This document shows, in pieces, positions 1-7,293 of a stretch of 13,525 nucleotides of DNA. Location: assembly GCA_023399095.1 (NCBI GenBank), contig JAEWQS010000061.1, forward strand, positions 1-13,525, written 5' to 3'. Position 1 is the stretch's first letter. Every line of letters begins with the position of its first letter. The notes under the pieces were generated by a model. That model did no database searches and was not told the origin of the DNA. It saw only the letters and a list, made by a program, of their open reading frames with translations. The translations under genes were made by a program, and so were the position numbers. This DNA is from Bacillota bacterium (GTDB lineage Bacteria > Bacillota > Clostridia > Christensenellales > SZUA-584).

Positions 1-445
1 AATCACCCTTATCATAATCAGACCGTTCGCATGAGTTTGTGAGAACCGTTTGTATACACACAAAAGAGCCAAGGCTGGGGTGATAGTAAAAACCGTTATC
101 CCCAAAAAAACCGCCTGTTCGAAGCGCGGCCTGCTTGGCATCGACTGATGTCGTGTGCAGCGCATCCGCCCCATGCTGCTTTAAATATTCCGTCACAGCG
201 CGCGCTGCGTGATACGACGCGTGGGATGCGATATAATATGCCGAAAGCGCCATATGCCCGGGCGGCGCGGGTGCCGCAGGGCGATACGCCGCAAAAAGCA
301 CAACAATACATGTCGCGCTGCCAAGCAGTGTATGAGGCTGCTGCAAATTTTTCTTTTCCGTCATATCGTCCGCACTAGCAAACCGGATATCGTCGAAACC
401 CTGCTCCAGTGCGAACTTTACAAGCTGCTGCTTTGTCACGTTCAT
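1..445 (-). CDS. QueG-like (epoxyqueuosine reductase family) iron-sulfur protein, partial
   Basis: The reading frame is open on the minus strand from ATG at 445 to the window edge (148 complete codons), so the C-terminal half is missing. Seen: the start MNVTKQQLVKFALEQGFDD, and at residues 109-137 a block GGFFGDNGFYYHPSLGSF followed by VCIQTVLT. In epoxyqueuosine reductase (QueG) and its paralogues the equivalent block reads roughly G-x-GKN-x-LL-x-HP-x-x-GS-x-x-x-LG-x-x-LT and comes just before the two 4Fe-4S cluster cysteine motifs, which here would lie outside the window. QueG carries out the last step of queuosine synthesis on tRNA, but many Clostridia carry paralogues of unknown role. GDN replaces the usual GKN and the N-terminal domain looks short, so a paralogue is more likely than true QueG. 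An in-frame TGA lies 36 nt upstream of the ATG, which fixes the start closely, although no good ribosome site is visible. Family call inferred from one motif block. Confidence 0.66.
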   Translation of the reverse strand, partial: MNVTKQQLVKFALEQGFDDIRFASADDMTEKKNLQQPHTLLGSATCIVVLFAAYRPAAPAPPGHMALSAYYIASHASYHAARAVTEYLKQHGADALHTTSVDAKQAALRTGGFFGDNGFYYHPSLGSFVCIQTVLTNSCERSDYDKGD

Positions 446-521
446 GTCGAAATTATTGCATATACAGGTAAAAATAACAATTCAAAAATCTAAAAACCTT
501 GCGCGCATCCCTTTACTGATA

Positions 522-527
522 TATAAT
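522..527 (+). promoter_or_regulatory. Possible -10 box for the lipoprotein gene
   Basis: A perfect TATAAT sits about 70 bp before the lipoprotein ATG. The best -35 at 17 bp spacing (TTGCGC, 499-504) matches only its first three bases, so this is a weak call. The 446-598 gap between the divergent genes holds no other convincing signal. Confidence 0.3.
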
Positions 528-598
528 TGACGAGATAATGTGTACCTTTCCCATCTTTGCTTTTGGGACTGCGCAAAAACAGTTAAAGGATATCATAT

Positions 599-1012
599 AT
601 GAGAGCTTACAAAAAGTATAATTTGTTAATATTAATGGTCTGCCTGATTCTTCTCGTGACCGCCTGCGCCAAGGCTGACCCGATCGTGACAGATATCGGT
701 TCGTTTGAATATTCACAGGAGTTCATGAAAAGCATCGACGATACAACCGCAGCTGACGGAAATACGCTGCTTGTGGTTTACTTAAAGCCCGTTGAGCGCA
801 CGAACCTCGATCTAGATGAGGCGGAAGACTACTTCTTCAGCGGCACACAGGCGATTCTTGCGGAAAACACTTATGATATGAAGTGCATTGCCTTTGAGCA
901 GGTGGACAGCGCATATATACGCGTTGGGCTGGTGTTTGAGGTTGTCGATAACGGCTATGAGGAATCAGCGGAGAAGCCCACCGTGCAGCTTGTGCTTCCC
1001 TCAGTCGAATAA
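599..1012 (+). CDS. Small secreted lipoprotein of unknown function
   Basis: A 137-residue protein with a classic lipoprotein signal: basic start (MRAYKKY), hydrophobic core at residues 8-20, and lipobox LVTAC with the acylated cysteine at position 23. The mature part of about 115 residues is acidic and has alternating hydrophobic residues (for example TLLVVYLKPVE and YIRVGLVFEVVD), suggesting a small beta-sandwich exposed on the outer face of the membrane. It loosely resembles DUF4352-type extracytoplasmic domains, but I do not recognise a family. The start is supported by AAAGGA at 585-590, eight bases before the ATG. Its 3' end overlaps the convergent TtcA-like gene by 12 bp. Lipidation is well supported; function is unknown. 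Confidence 0.8.
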   Translation: MRAYKKYNLLILMVCLILLVTACAKADPIVTDIGSFEYSQEFMKSIDDTTAADGNTLLVVYLKPVERTNLDLDEAEDYFFSGTQAILAENTYDMKCIAFEQVDSAYIRVGLVFEVVDNGYEESAEKPTVQLVLPSVE

Positions 1013-1711
1013 TGAGTATTGTGAGACGTTTCTAAGAGCGGTCATGATCATTTCACGCGCGTTCGGGTTGCTTTGGCAGATAAGCTTAAGCAGCCCTTTT
1101 GTTTCTTCCCGCTTGGTGCTGCCCGAAGCGGGGCACGGGTTTTTGGCAATGGGAATATTGTGCCGACGCACGGCCGATATGATCTCCTTTTCAGGTAGAT
1201 AAATAAGCGGACGAAGCAGTTTAACGCCTTTTCTGTTAAGCTCGGTAACCGGCTTAAATGTGCGCATACGGCCCTCATAGAACATGCTAAGCAGCAGCGA
1301 TTCCAAGCAGTCTTCCCGGTGATGCGCAAATGCGCAAACATGAAGCCCCTCCGTTTTTATCGCGGTAAAAAGCTCTCCCTTTCTCATGCGTGCACACAGC
1401 GCGCACGGATTGCTCTCTTTGCGCGTATCGAACACGATTTTCGCAATATTTGTTTTCACAACTGTATAAGGAATACCAAGCGAAGCGCAATAATCAGCAA
1501 TCACCTCTGTGGCAAAGCTCTCAAACCCAAGGTCCACAGTAAAAGCGCGAATGGAATAATTGACGCGTGAAAAGTTTTTATACAAATGCAGAGCGAAAAG
1601 CAGCGCCATCGAATCCTTGCCGCCCGATACACCGACCGCCACCGTATCGCCCTCTTTGATCATGCCGTGGTCTTCATCGGCGCGCCGCAGATACCCCAAA
1701 ACGTGTTTCAT
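1001..1711 (-). CDS. TtcA-family PP-loop ATPase, probable tRNA sulfur-transfer enzyme
   Basis: A 236-residue cytoplasmic N-type ATP pyrophosphatase. The PP-loop SGGKDS is at residues 29-34. A CxxC pair (NPCALC) is at 103/106 and a third cysteine at 193 (NPCPASG). A conserved HHREDCLES segment follows at 130-138. In TtcA the PP-loop adenylates the tRNA base, and three cysteines hold a 4Fe-4S cluster used to install 2-thiocytidine at position 32. The same three-cysteine arrangement supports membership in this family rather than TilS (lysidine synthetase). It is shorter than the roughly 300-residue proteobacterial TtcA, as is usual for Firmicute members, whose exact tRNA target is often untested. 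The start ATG follows AGGTAG closely, and an extended -10 promoter lies just upstream (1739-1768). It ends convergently with the lipoprotein gene, with 12 bp overlap and no terminator between them. Confidence 0.88.
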   Translation of the reverse strand: MKHVLGYLRRADEDHGMIKEGDTVAVGVSGGKDSMALLFALHLYKNFSRVNYSIRAFTVDLGFESFATEVIADYCASLGIPYTVVKTNIAKIVFDTRKESNPCALCARMRKGELFTAIKTEGLHVCAFAHHREDCLESLLLSMFYEGRMRTFKPVTELNRKGVKLLRPLIYLPEKEIISAVRRHNIPIAKNPCPASGSTKREETKGLLKLICQSNPNAREMIMTALRNVSQYSLFD

Positions 1712-1738
1712 CTTCTACCTGCCTAAAATAATATTCGT

Positions 1739-1768
1739 ATTATAGCAGTTTCACAGTTGCCAACACAA
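1739..1768 (-). promoter_or_regulatory. Promoter of the TtcA-like gene (extended -10)
   Basis: On the minus strand TTGTGT (1768-1763), an 18-bp spacer and TATAAT (1744-1739) preceded by TGC, an extended -10 element. It ends 27 bp before the start codon. The -35 is weak but the -10 is perfect. It interleaves with the divergent promoter at 1757-1785. Confidence 0.55.
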
Positions 1769-1785
1769 TAGCATTCGTATAGAAT
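1757..1785 (+). promoter_or_regulatory. Promoter of the COG2426 membrane protein gene
   Basis: TTGCCA (1757-1762), exactly 17 bp, then TAGAAT (1780-1785): a near-consensus sigma-A promoter 34 bp before the TTG start at 1820. Its -35 lies within the divergent promoter of the TtcA-like gene, so the two polymerases would compete. Confidence 0.65.
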
Positions 1786-1819
1786 GGCCATATATACATA
1801 AGATAAGGCGGAAGTTTGG

Positions 1820-2275
1820 TTGATTACATTCTGGAGTTATCTGGCGGTCTTTGGGTTGGCTGCCGTCCCCATTATTGAGCTGAAAGGTGCTATCCCGCTT
1901 GGTTTGAGCCTAGGGATTCCCGAAATTGAATGTTTTATCGTGGCCGTGTTCGGCTCTATGATATTTTCGCCGTTGATTATCCTGCTAACACGGCGTGTTC
2001 TCAATTGGTTAATGAACAGTAAAGTCAAGCTTTTCAGCCGCTTTGGGAACTGGCAGCATGAACGGCTGCTTCGGCGCGGCGGCAAGGTCGAAAAATACCG
2101 AGCGTGGTTCTTATTCATTTTTGTCGCAATACCGCTGCCCACCACGGGCGTGTGGACGGGCTCAATGATCGCTGGGCTGTTTAATATACGCTTGCAGCAT
2201 GCGCTGCCCATCATATTTGTGGGCAACTGCGTCGCTGGCGTTTTGGTCTGGCTCATCTGGGGCTTTGCGACTTAA
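1820..2275 (+). CDS. Small multidrug-export-family (COG2426) integral membrane protein
   Basis: A 151-residue, strongly hydrophobic protein with about four membrane segments (near residues 3-20, 33-58, 92-112 and 124-149) and a basic cytoplasmic stretch around residues 63-92 (NSKVKLFSRFGNWQHERLLRRGGK). The early ELKGAIPLG motif and the later PLPTTGVWTGS motif are hallmarks of the family annotated as small multi-drug export proteins (Pfam Sm_multidrug_ex, COG2426). That name is historical; the transported substrate is not established. I chose the TTG at 1820 because AAGGCGG (1805-1811) is well spaced before it, and because the protein then begins directly in the first membrane segment. It is monocistronic, with its own promoter and no clear terminator before the metK promoter at 2311. 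Confidence 0.85.
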   Translation: MITFWSYLAVFGLAAVPIIELKGAIPLGLSLGIPEIECFIVAVFGSMIFSPLIILLTRRVLNWLMNSKVKLFSRFGNWQHERLLRRGGKVEKYRAWFLFIFVAIPLPTTGVWTGSMIAGLFNIRLQHALPIIFVGNCVAGVLVWLIWGFAT

Positions 2276-2310
2276 CAAAAAGTTCCGGCAAACGAGTTTG
2301 TTGAAAATAG

Positions 2311-2340
2311 TTTACAACATTATCATGAATATGGTATGAT
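2311..2340 (+). promoter_or_regulatory. metK promoter
   Basis: TTTACA (2311-2316), 18-bp spacer, TATGAT (2335-2340) with an upstream TG (TGGTATGAT), an extended -10 element. Transcription would start near 2347, about a dozen bases before the SAM-I aptamer, as expected for an S-box leader. Confidence 0.7.
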
Positions 2341-2359
2341 CAATGCCAAAATAAGAAAC

Positions 2360-2486
2360 CCTTATCAAGAGTGGTGGAGGGACGGGCCCTGTGAAACCCG
2401 GCAACCGGACGATTAGTCAAGGTGCCAATTCCCGACAGATGAGGTGAGAAAAGATATTTTCCAGCCTCGCTAATGCGGGGTTTTTT
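2360..2486 (+). ncRNA. SAM-I (S-box) riboswitch controlling metK
   Basis: The conserved S-box core is present: AGAGTGGTGGAGGGA (2368-2382), GGCCC, TGAAACCCGGCAACC (2392-2406) and GGTGCCAATTCC (2421-2432). Helix P1 pairs CCTTATC (2360-2366) with GATGAGG (2438-2444). GAGG of the 3' P1 strand (2441-2444) can instead pair with CCTC (2465-2468), extended by GAAAA/TTTTC (2448-2452 with 2457-2461), forming an antiterminator. When SAM binds, P1 holds GAGG, so the terminator hairpin at 2465-2480 forms. Known behaviour of the family: transcription stops early when SAM is plentiful. It sits directly before metK, the SAM-making enzyme, so this is feedback control by end product. Confidence 0.97.
2465..2486 (+). 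terminator. Riboswitch-controlled terminator
   Basis: CCTCGC (2465-2470), loop TAAT, GCGGGG (2475-2480; one T-G pair), then six T. Its 5' arm is shared with the antiterminator, so it is the off-state of the SAM-I switch. Confidence 0.92.
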
Positions 2487-2513
2487 ATTTAATAAATAAA
2501 TCAGGAGTGGACA

Positions 2514-3644
2514 ATGAGAAGATTATTCACATCAGAATCGGTTACGGAAGGACATCCGGACAAGCTTTGCGACCAGATCAGCGACAGCGTGCTCGACGCC
2601 ATACTGGCCGAGGATCCAAATGCGCATGTGGCGTGTGAAACGGCGGTGAACACAGGGCTTGCGCTTGTGATGGGGGAAATCACCACAAAATGCTATGTGG
2701 ACATTCCTAAGATTGTGCGCGGCACCATACTCGATATCGGATTCACGCGTGCCAAATATGGCTTCGACGGCAACACCTGCGGCGTCATTTTGAGCATCGA
2801 TGAGCAGTCGCCCGATATCGCCATGGGCGTTAACAGAGCGGATCAAGGCGCGGGCGATCAGGGCATGATGTTCGGGTTTGCCTGTCGCGAAACAGAGGAA
2901 TTGATGCCGCTGCCCATTACGCTTGCGCACCGACTGACGCGCCAGTTGGCCGCTGTCCGCAAGGATGGCACGCTCTCTTACCTGCGACCGGACGGTAAAT
3001 CGCAGGTGACGGTGGAATATGAGGGTAACACACCGGTGCGCGTGGATGCCATTGTGGTGTCTACGCAGCACGCAGACGATATATCGCAGGAGCAGATCAG
3101 AGCGGATATTATCAAACATGTCATCAATGCCGTGATTCCGTCTGAGCTGCTGGATGAGGATACGAAGTATTATGTGAACCCGACAGGACGATTCGTCATC
3201 GGAGGGCCCGCGGGTGATTCGGGTCTCACGGGCCGCAAGATCATCGTTGACACTTACGGCGGATATGCGCGTCACGGCGGCGGCGCTTTTTCGGGCAAAG
3301 ATCCGTCCAAGGTGGACAGAAGCGCAGCGTATGCCACGCGCCACATTGCAAAGAATGTGGTGGCGGCAGAGCTTGCGGAGCGATGCGAGATCGAGGTGGC
3401 TTACGCCATCGGCGTCGCAGAACCCGTATCCATATTTGTGGATACGTTCGGCACAGGTGTGATGGACGACGACAAGCTCGCCGCTCTCATTCACAAGTCC
3501 ATTGATCTGCGACCTGCGGCGATCATCGAGCGGCTTAATCTGCGCGCGCCGATATACAGGCAAACGGCGTCATACGGCCATTTTGGCCGCGCCGATCTTG
3601 ACCTGCCATGGGAGCGGCTGGACTTGGCCGATAAACTCAAATGA
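2514..3644 (+). CDS. metK: S-adenosylmethionine synthetase (methionine adenosyltransferase)
   Basis: Makes S-adenosylmethionine from methionine and ATP, releasing phosphate and pyrophosphate, in the cytoplasm; the active enzyme is normally a homotetramer. Seen: the N-terminal signature FTSESVTEGHPDKLCDQISD with the HPDK motif at residues 14-17, the MetK signature GAGDQG at 112-117, and the phosphate-binding loop GGGAFSGKDPSKVDRSAAY starting at 255. At 376 residues it is slightly shorter than the usual 380-400 but has all three domains and an ordinary C-terminus. The start follows AGGAG (2503-2507). It is the only gene of its transcript: SAM-I riboswitch in front, strong terminator behind. A long open frame on the opposite strand is a compositional shadow. 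Confidence 0.98.
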   Translation: MRRLFTSESVTEGHPDKLCDQISDSVLDAILAEDPNAHVACETAVNTGLALVMGEITTKCYVDIPKIVRGTILDIGFTRAKYGFDGNTCGVILSIDEQSPDIAMGVNRADQGAGDQGMMFGFACRETEELMPLPITLAHRLTRQLAAVRKDGTLSYLRPDGKSQVTVEYEGNTPVRVDAIVVSTQHADDISQEQIRADIIKHVINAVIPSELLDEDTKYYVNPTGRFVIGGPAGDSGLTGRKIIVDTYGGYARHGGGAFSGKDPSKVDRSAAYATRHIAKNVVAAELAERCEIEVAYAIGVAEPVSIFVDTFGTGVMDDDKLAALIHKSIDLRPAAIIERLNLRAPIYRQTASYGHFGRADLDLPWERLDLADKLK

Positions 3645-3672
3645 TCTGAAATAAATATTAAACGGTTTTTCA

Positions 3673-3718
3673 ACAGGACATGCAGACACATATCTGCACT
3701 GTCCTGTTTTTTATTTTA
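3673..3718 (+). terminator. Rho-independent terminator after metK
   Basis: ACAGGACA (3673-3680) pairs with TGTCCTGT (3700-3707), and inside it GCAGA (3682-3686) with TCTGC (3693-3697), separated by a small asymmetric bulge. A T-rich tail (3707-3718) follows. A strong terminator that isolates metK from the efflux operon. Confidence 0.93.
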
Positions 3719-3743
3719 ACTCTAAGCCACAGCATCACTCTGA

Positions 3744-3774
3744 CTTAATAAGCGTTATCTTAAGATTTTTTAAG
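3744..3774 (+). repeat. Phased TTAA-containing repeats before the efflux operon
   Basis: CTTAA at 3744-3748 and 3759-3763, and TTTAA at 3769-3773 (TTAAG at 3760 and 3770, exactly 10 bp apart). OmpR-family regulators usually bind tandem direct repeats with 10-11 bp periodicity, and such a regulator is encoded downstream. Candidate operator only; the region is AT-rich. Confidence 0.3.
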
Positions 3775-3798
3775 CATTTGTATGGTTTATTGTTAATG

Positions 3799-3829
3799 TT
3801 TACAAATTACAATGGACATCATTGATAAT
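3799..3829 (+). promoter_or_regulatory. Possible promoter of the efflux/two-component operon
   Basis: TTTACA (3799-3804) with either TTGATA at 17 bp or GATAAT (3824-3829) at 19 bp. Neither is a good match, but no better element lies between the metK terminator and the adaptor start at 3845. A poor core promoter would fit dependence on an activator such as the response regulator encoded in the operon (inference). Confidence 0.3.
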
Positions 3830-3844
3830 TGACAGGAGAAATGT

Positions 3845-5320
3845 ATGAAAAAGAAAACAATCATAATAATAATCAGTTTATGCGTCGTTGTAATCGGTTA
3901 TTTTGTAGTCTCTGCTGCACTTAACACACCAACCGAGGCAAGCGGTGTCGGTGTGACAACAATGCTACTAAAAAAAGCGGATCTCACCAAAGCCGTGAAT
4001 ACGACAGGCATTGTTCAAAGCGAAGAAACCACAAAAATCACGACCGATCTGACTTCAAGCGTGGTGGAAATAAAGGTTTCTGCCGGGGATAAGGTCAGCA
4101 AGGGCGATGTGTTGTGCATTCTTGACGATACCGCTATAAAAGCCGAAATTGCATCGGTTGAGGCTGAAATTGATAAAAGCGATAAATCTGCCAGACAACA
4201 GAATTCAATTAACAAGAGAAATCTTAATAATGCAAAAGCAGACCAAACCCTGCAGTTGGAAAAAGCAAATCGCAGCGTTCAGGAAGCACAAGGCAATGTT
4301 GATAAAGCCAACAAGGATTTGTCGGATAATAGAAACAGCCTTGAAGCCTTTATCACAAATCTTGCAGAAGCCATAAGTACACTTGATGCGATCGAGGCCG
4401 ACACAGGCGCTGAAGACTATGAGAATAAGGTTGCCGCGCAGAAAGAGCTTGTCGATCAACTTGAATCAGAAAAAGCGGCTGCGGAAGAGGCTGTCGCATT
4501 ATCCGGCAGCAATCTGGCGGCGGCACAAGCCGCGTTGGCAGAAGCAAATGATTCTGTTAAGCTTACCCAGACTGAAACTGACAGACAAATTCAAAGTGCC
4601 AAAGACGCTGTCAACACAGCAAAAACACAGAGCACGCACCCCACTCAAGATGCACAATTGAATGCACTGTATGCAAGCCTTGATAAAACAGTGGTCTGCG
4701 CCTCGGTTGACGGCACAGTCACTTCGATCGCAGCAGAAGAGAACTATCCTGTCAACGGTGGCACAATTATGGTCATTGAAAATATTGATGCAAAAACAGT
4801 GGCTGCCGAAATTACGGAGAACGATGTGTTGGATGTTAAAGCAGGAATGAAAGCAATATTAACTTCAAGCGCCTTGCAAGAAAAAGAATACACGGCAACC
4901 GTCAGCAAGGTGTTGAATGTTCCCATGCCTGCTAGCAGCGAAGTCAGCGCTTATGGTGAATCAACAAAATCATCGGCATATCTTGCCGAGTTGACCTTTG
5001 ATGATGCAGATGAGAATATACTGCTTGGCATGCATATCAAGGTGAACATTATTCTGGAAGAGAGCAAAAATACTTTCGCCGTGCCATACGAAGCTATACT
5101 AACCGACGAGAACGGTATTTCCAATATTTTTGCGGCTATCCCCGACGGAAACGGCTATTATATTGCAAAATCCATAGAAATTCAGGAAGGCATTGAGACA
5201 GATTATTATCAGGCCATTTCTGGAGAAGGCTTGGAGGAAAATATGCTCATTATCACGACTGGCGATGTGAAAGACGGGCAGCAGATCACGCTAATCGACA
5301 ACACCGGTATAGATGGTTAA
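3845..5320 (+). CDS. Membrane-fusion (HlyD/MacA-like) adaptor subunit of an ABC efflux system
   Basis: A 491-residue protein with a single N-terminal membrane anchor (residues 5-25) and an outward-facing remainder. The first half of a lipoyl/barrel-sandwich domain lies at about 48-95 (SSVVEIKVSAGDKVSKGDVLCILDD). A long, Ala/Glu/Lys-rich coiled coil occupies about 97-262, and the barrel sandwich closes at about 275-312 (CASVDGTVTSIAAEENYPVNGG). Beta-barrel and membrane-proximal domains follow. Adaptors of this type couple a MacB-type transporter to extracytoplasmic substrate; in Gram-positive cells there is no outer membrane channel, so it probably gathers or channels substrate at the cell surface. 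AGGAG at 3835-3839 favours the ATG at 3845 over the out-of-frame ATG at 3841. The ATPase gene follows after 8 bp, or 20 bp if it uses the second ATG. Confidence 0.9.
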   Translation: MKKKTIIIIISLCVVVIGYFVVSAALNTPTEASGVGVTTMLLKKADLTKAVNTTGIVQSEETTKITTDLTSSVVEIKVSAGDKVSKGDVLCILDDTAIKAEIASVEAEIDKSDKSARQQNSINKRNLNNAKADQTLQLEKANRSVQEAQGNVDKANKDLSDNRNSLEAFITNLAEAISTLDAIEADTGAEDYENKVAAQKELVDQLESEKAAAEEAVALSGSNLAAAQAALAEANDSVKLTQTETDRQIQSAKDAVNTAKTQSTHPTQDAQLNALYASLDKTVVCASVDGTVTSIAAEENYPVNGGTIMVIENIDAKTVAAEITENDVLDVKAGMKAILTSSALQEKEYTATVSKVLNVPMPASSEVSAYGESTKSSAYLAELTFDDADENILLGMHIKVNIILEESKNTFAVPYEAILTDENGISNIFAAIPDGNGYYIAKSIEIQEGIETDYYQAISGEGLEENMLIITTGDVKDGQQITLIDNTGIDG

Positions 5321-5328
5321 CCGGTTGA

Positions 5329-6039
5329 ATGGGTATCAAAATGAATAAAAAAATTATGATCAACCTTGAGAATGTTGGCAAGAAATTCTTCATCGGGCAG
5401 CCCAACGAGCTTGAAATACTCAAAGGCATCAGCTTTCAAATACATGAAGGAGAGTTCGTTGCGGTTGTGGGCGCCTCTGGTTCAGGCAAAAGCACGCTGA
5501 TGAACATAATCGGTGCTTTAGACAAGCCGACATCAGGCAGGTATTGCTTGAACGAACATGACATCAGCACCTATAAAGACAAACAATTGAGTCAAATCAG
5601 GAATCAAGAAATCGGCTTTGTGTTTCAAACCTTTAATTTGATGTCAAGAACAAGCGCACTGAAAAATGTCGAGCTTCCTATGTTGTACTCAGGCGTATCG
5701 AAAAAGAAAAGAAACGAACGTTCAATGGAGCTGCTGGATCTGGTCGAAATGGGTGACAGGTATCATCACCGTTCAAATGAGCTATCGGGCGGGCAAAAGC
5801 AAAGAGTGGCCATTGCGCGGTCTATGGCGAACGATCCCGCCATTATTCTCGCAGACGAGCCCACAGGCGCATTAGACTCGGCGACGGGCAGAAAAATCAT
5901 GGATATTTTTCATACACTCCATAAACAAGAGAACAAAACAATTGTATTGATCACTCACAGCAACGAGCTTGCGAGTGAAACGCAGAGAATCATCACAATC
6001 AGCGACGGCATGATCATTAAAGATGAAAGAAGGAACTAG
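5329..6039 (+). CDS. MacB/LolD-type ABC transporter ATP-binding protein
   Basis: A 236-residue cytoplasmic ATPase that powers the neighbouring permease. Motifs in order: Walker A GASGSGKST (48-56), Q-loop VFQTFNLMS with Gln100, signature LSGGQ (152-156), Walker B IILADEPTG (Asp176, Glu177), D-loop SAT after ALD, and switch histidine at 210 (LITH). The catalytic set is complete. The FVFQTFNLM and ADEPTGALDS sequences are typical of the MacB/LolD/FtsE branch, which drives mechanotransmission rather than classical import. The start is uncertain: ATG at 5329 and ATG at 5341 both lack a strong ribosome site, and translational coupling to the adaptor stop at 5318-5320 is likely. The permease starts 3 bp after this gene ends. 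Confidence 0.94.
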   Translation: MGIKMNKKIMINLENVGKKFFIGQPNELEILKGISFQIHEGEFVAVVGASGSGKSTLMNIIGALDKPTSGRYCLNEHDISTYKDKQLSQIRNQEIGFVFQTFNLMSRTSALKNVELPMLYSGVSKKKRNERSMELLDLVEMGDRYHHRSNELSGGQKQRVAIARSMANDPAIILADEPTGALDSATGRKIMDIFHTLHKQENKTIVLITHSNELASETQRIITISDGMIIKDERRN

Positions 6040-6042
6040 ACG

Positions 6043-7293
6043 TTGAGTATTTTTGAGAATATCGCAATGGCCTTATCAGGGCTTGTCGCAAACAAAATGC
6101 GTTCGCTGCTGACGATGCTTGGTATCATCATCGGAATTGGCTCGGTCATCGCGATTGTCACAATGGGAAATTCCGTATCAGCTTCTGTTTCATCTTCCTT
6201 TAGCAATATGGGAATGAACAAGCTCATGGTATACGTCATTCAAAAGGATCTCACAGATGACAGCGTTTCATACGTGAGACCTAAAAACAGCGATTATATA
6301 ACGGATAGCATGCTCGAGCAATACAAGAGTGCCTTTCCCGATTCTGTTAAGGACGTGGCCATTACCGAGCATATCGGCACGGGCAAATCCGCAAACGGAA
6401 AAAAGTACGCAAATATCAACGTGATTGGTGTGAACCAAAGCTATGCATCCGCGGAAAATATTACAATGTTAGACGGACGTTTTATCATTGGGTCTGATGT
6501 GCATCGACAAAAAAACGTTGCCGTCGTATCCGACCTTTTTGTCTCAAATATGTTTGGCGGTGAGTCGCCGATTGGCAAAGACATGACTGCCACGATCAAC
6601 GGAGAAGACAAATCGTTCACAATTGTAGGTGTATATCAATACGAAGATATGATGGAAAGCGGCTTAACCTCCAAAAAGGATATAACAACTGCGTTCTATA
6701 TTCCCAGCTCAAGCGCAAAAAACATCTCAAACGCAACAAACGGTTATCTCGACTTTTCTGTTATCACCGCTGTGGGAACGGATCAGGCCCAGTTTACAGA
6801 GGATACAAAGAATTTCTTTAACCGATTTTATACCGACAGTGAAAACTTCAAGGTGGAAGTCTATAACATGAAAGATATGCTTGAGGAAGCAAACTCAATG
6901 ATGGATACGGTCACATTAGCCATCTCCGCCATTGCCGCGATATCGTTATTGGTCGGGGGTATCGGCGTGATGAACATTATGCTAGTCAGCATCACCGAGC
7001 GTACGAAAGAAATCGGAACAAGAAAAGCACTTGGCGCGCCCAACAGCGCAATTCGTACGCAATTTATCATAGAATCTATCATTATTTGCCTGATCGGCGG
7101 TCTCATCGGCACTATTGTCGGGATTATCCTTGGTTCCATTGGCGCAGAAGCAATGGATTATCCGGCTTCACCATCGCCGCTCGTTATTATTCTTGCCGTC
7201 GGCTTCTCTATGGTGATTGGCGTTTTCTTTGGTTATTATCCCGCAAATAAAGCGGCAAAAATGAACCCGATCGATGCGCTTCGGTATGAATAA
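6043..7293 (+). CDS. MacB-type ABC transporter permease (FtsX superfamily)
   Basis: A 416-residue permease with the MacB layout. The first membrane helix is at about 20-43 (SLLTMLGIIIGIGSVIAIVTMG). A large outward-facing domain follows at about 45-285 (MacB_PCD type), then three helices at about 288-313, 338-363 and 379-400. A cytoplasmic coupling segment ERTKEIGTRKALGA (319-332) and the common C-terminal NPIDALRYE are present. Such permeases do not form a classical channel; they transmit ATP-driven movement to the extracytoplasmic domain and adaptor, and typically export peptides, antibiotics or lipids. The substrate cannot be read from the sequence. The start is TTG at 6043 with AAGAAGGAA before it, giving the usual family N-terminus (FENIAMALSGLVANKMRS). 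Three bases separate it from the ATPase stop. Confidence 0.93.
   Translation: MSIFENIAMALSGLVANKMRSLLTMLGIIIGIGSVIAIVTMGNSVSASVSSSFSNMGMNKLMVYVIQKDLTDDSVSYVRPKNSDYITDSMLEQYKSAFPDSVKDVAITEHIGTGKSANGKKYANINVIGVNQSYASAENITMLDGRFIIGSDVHRQKNVAVVSDLFVSNMFGGESPIGKDMTATINGEDKSFTIVGVYQYEDMMESGLTSKKDITTAFYIPSSSAKNISNATNGYLDFSVITAVGTDQAQFTEDTKNFFNRFYTDSENFKVEVYNMKDMLEEANSMMDTVTLAISAIAAISLLVGGIGVMNIMLVSITERTKEIGTRKALGAPNSAIRTQFIIESIIICLIGGLIGTIVGIILGSIGAEAMDYPASPSPLVIILAVGFSMVIGVFFGYYPANKAAKMNPIDALRYE

Noticed and set aside
148..493. Open frames on the plus strand near the left edge
   Set aside because: They lie opposite the QueG-like frame, which carries a recognisable motif block; the plus-strand translations are low in hydrophobic pattern and match nothing.
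2532..3563. 343-codon open frame on the minus strand opposite metK
   Set aside because: It is the antisense of a gene with an unmistakable product; the translation is rich in Arg/His, has no recognisable motif and no ribosome site. It reflects the codon bias of metK.
3829..3834. Perfect TTGACA just before the adaptor gene
   Set aside because: A -10 at the proper distance would fall inside the coding region (no TATAAT-like sequence there), and the hexamer overlaps the ribosome site.
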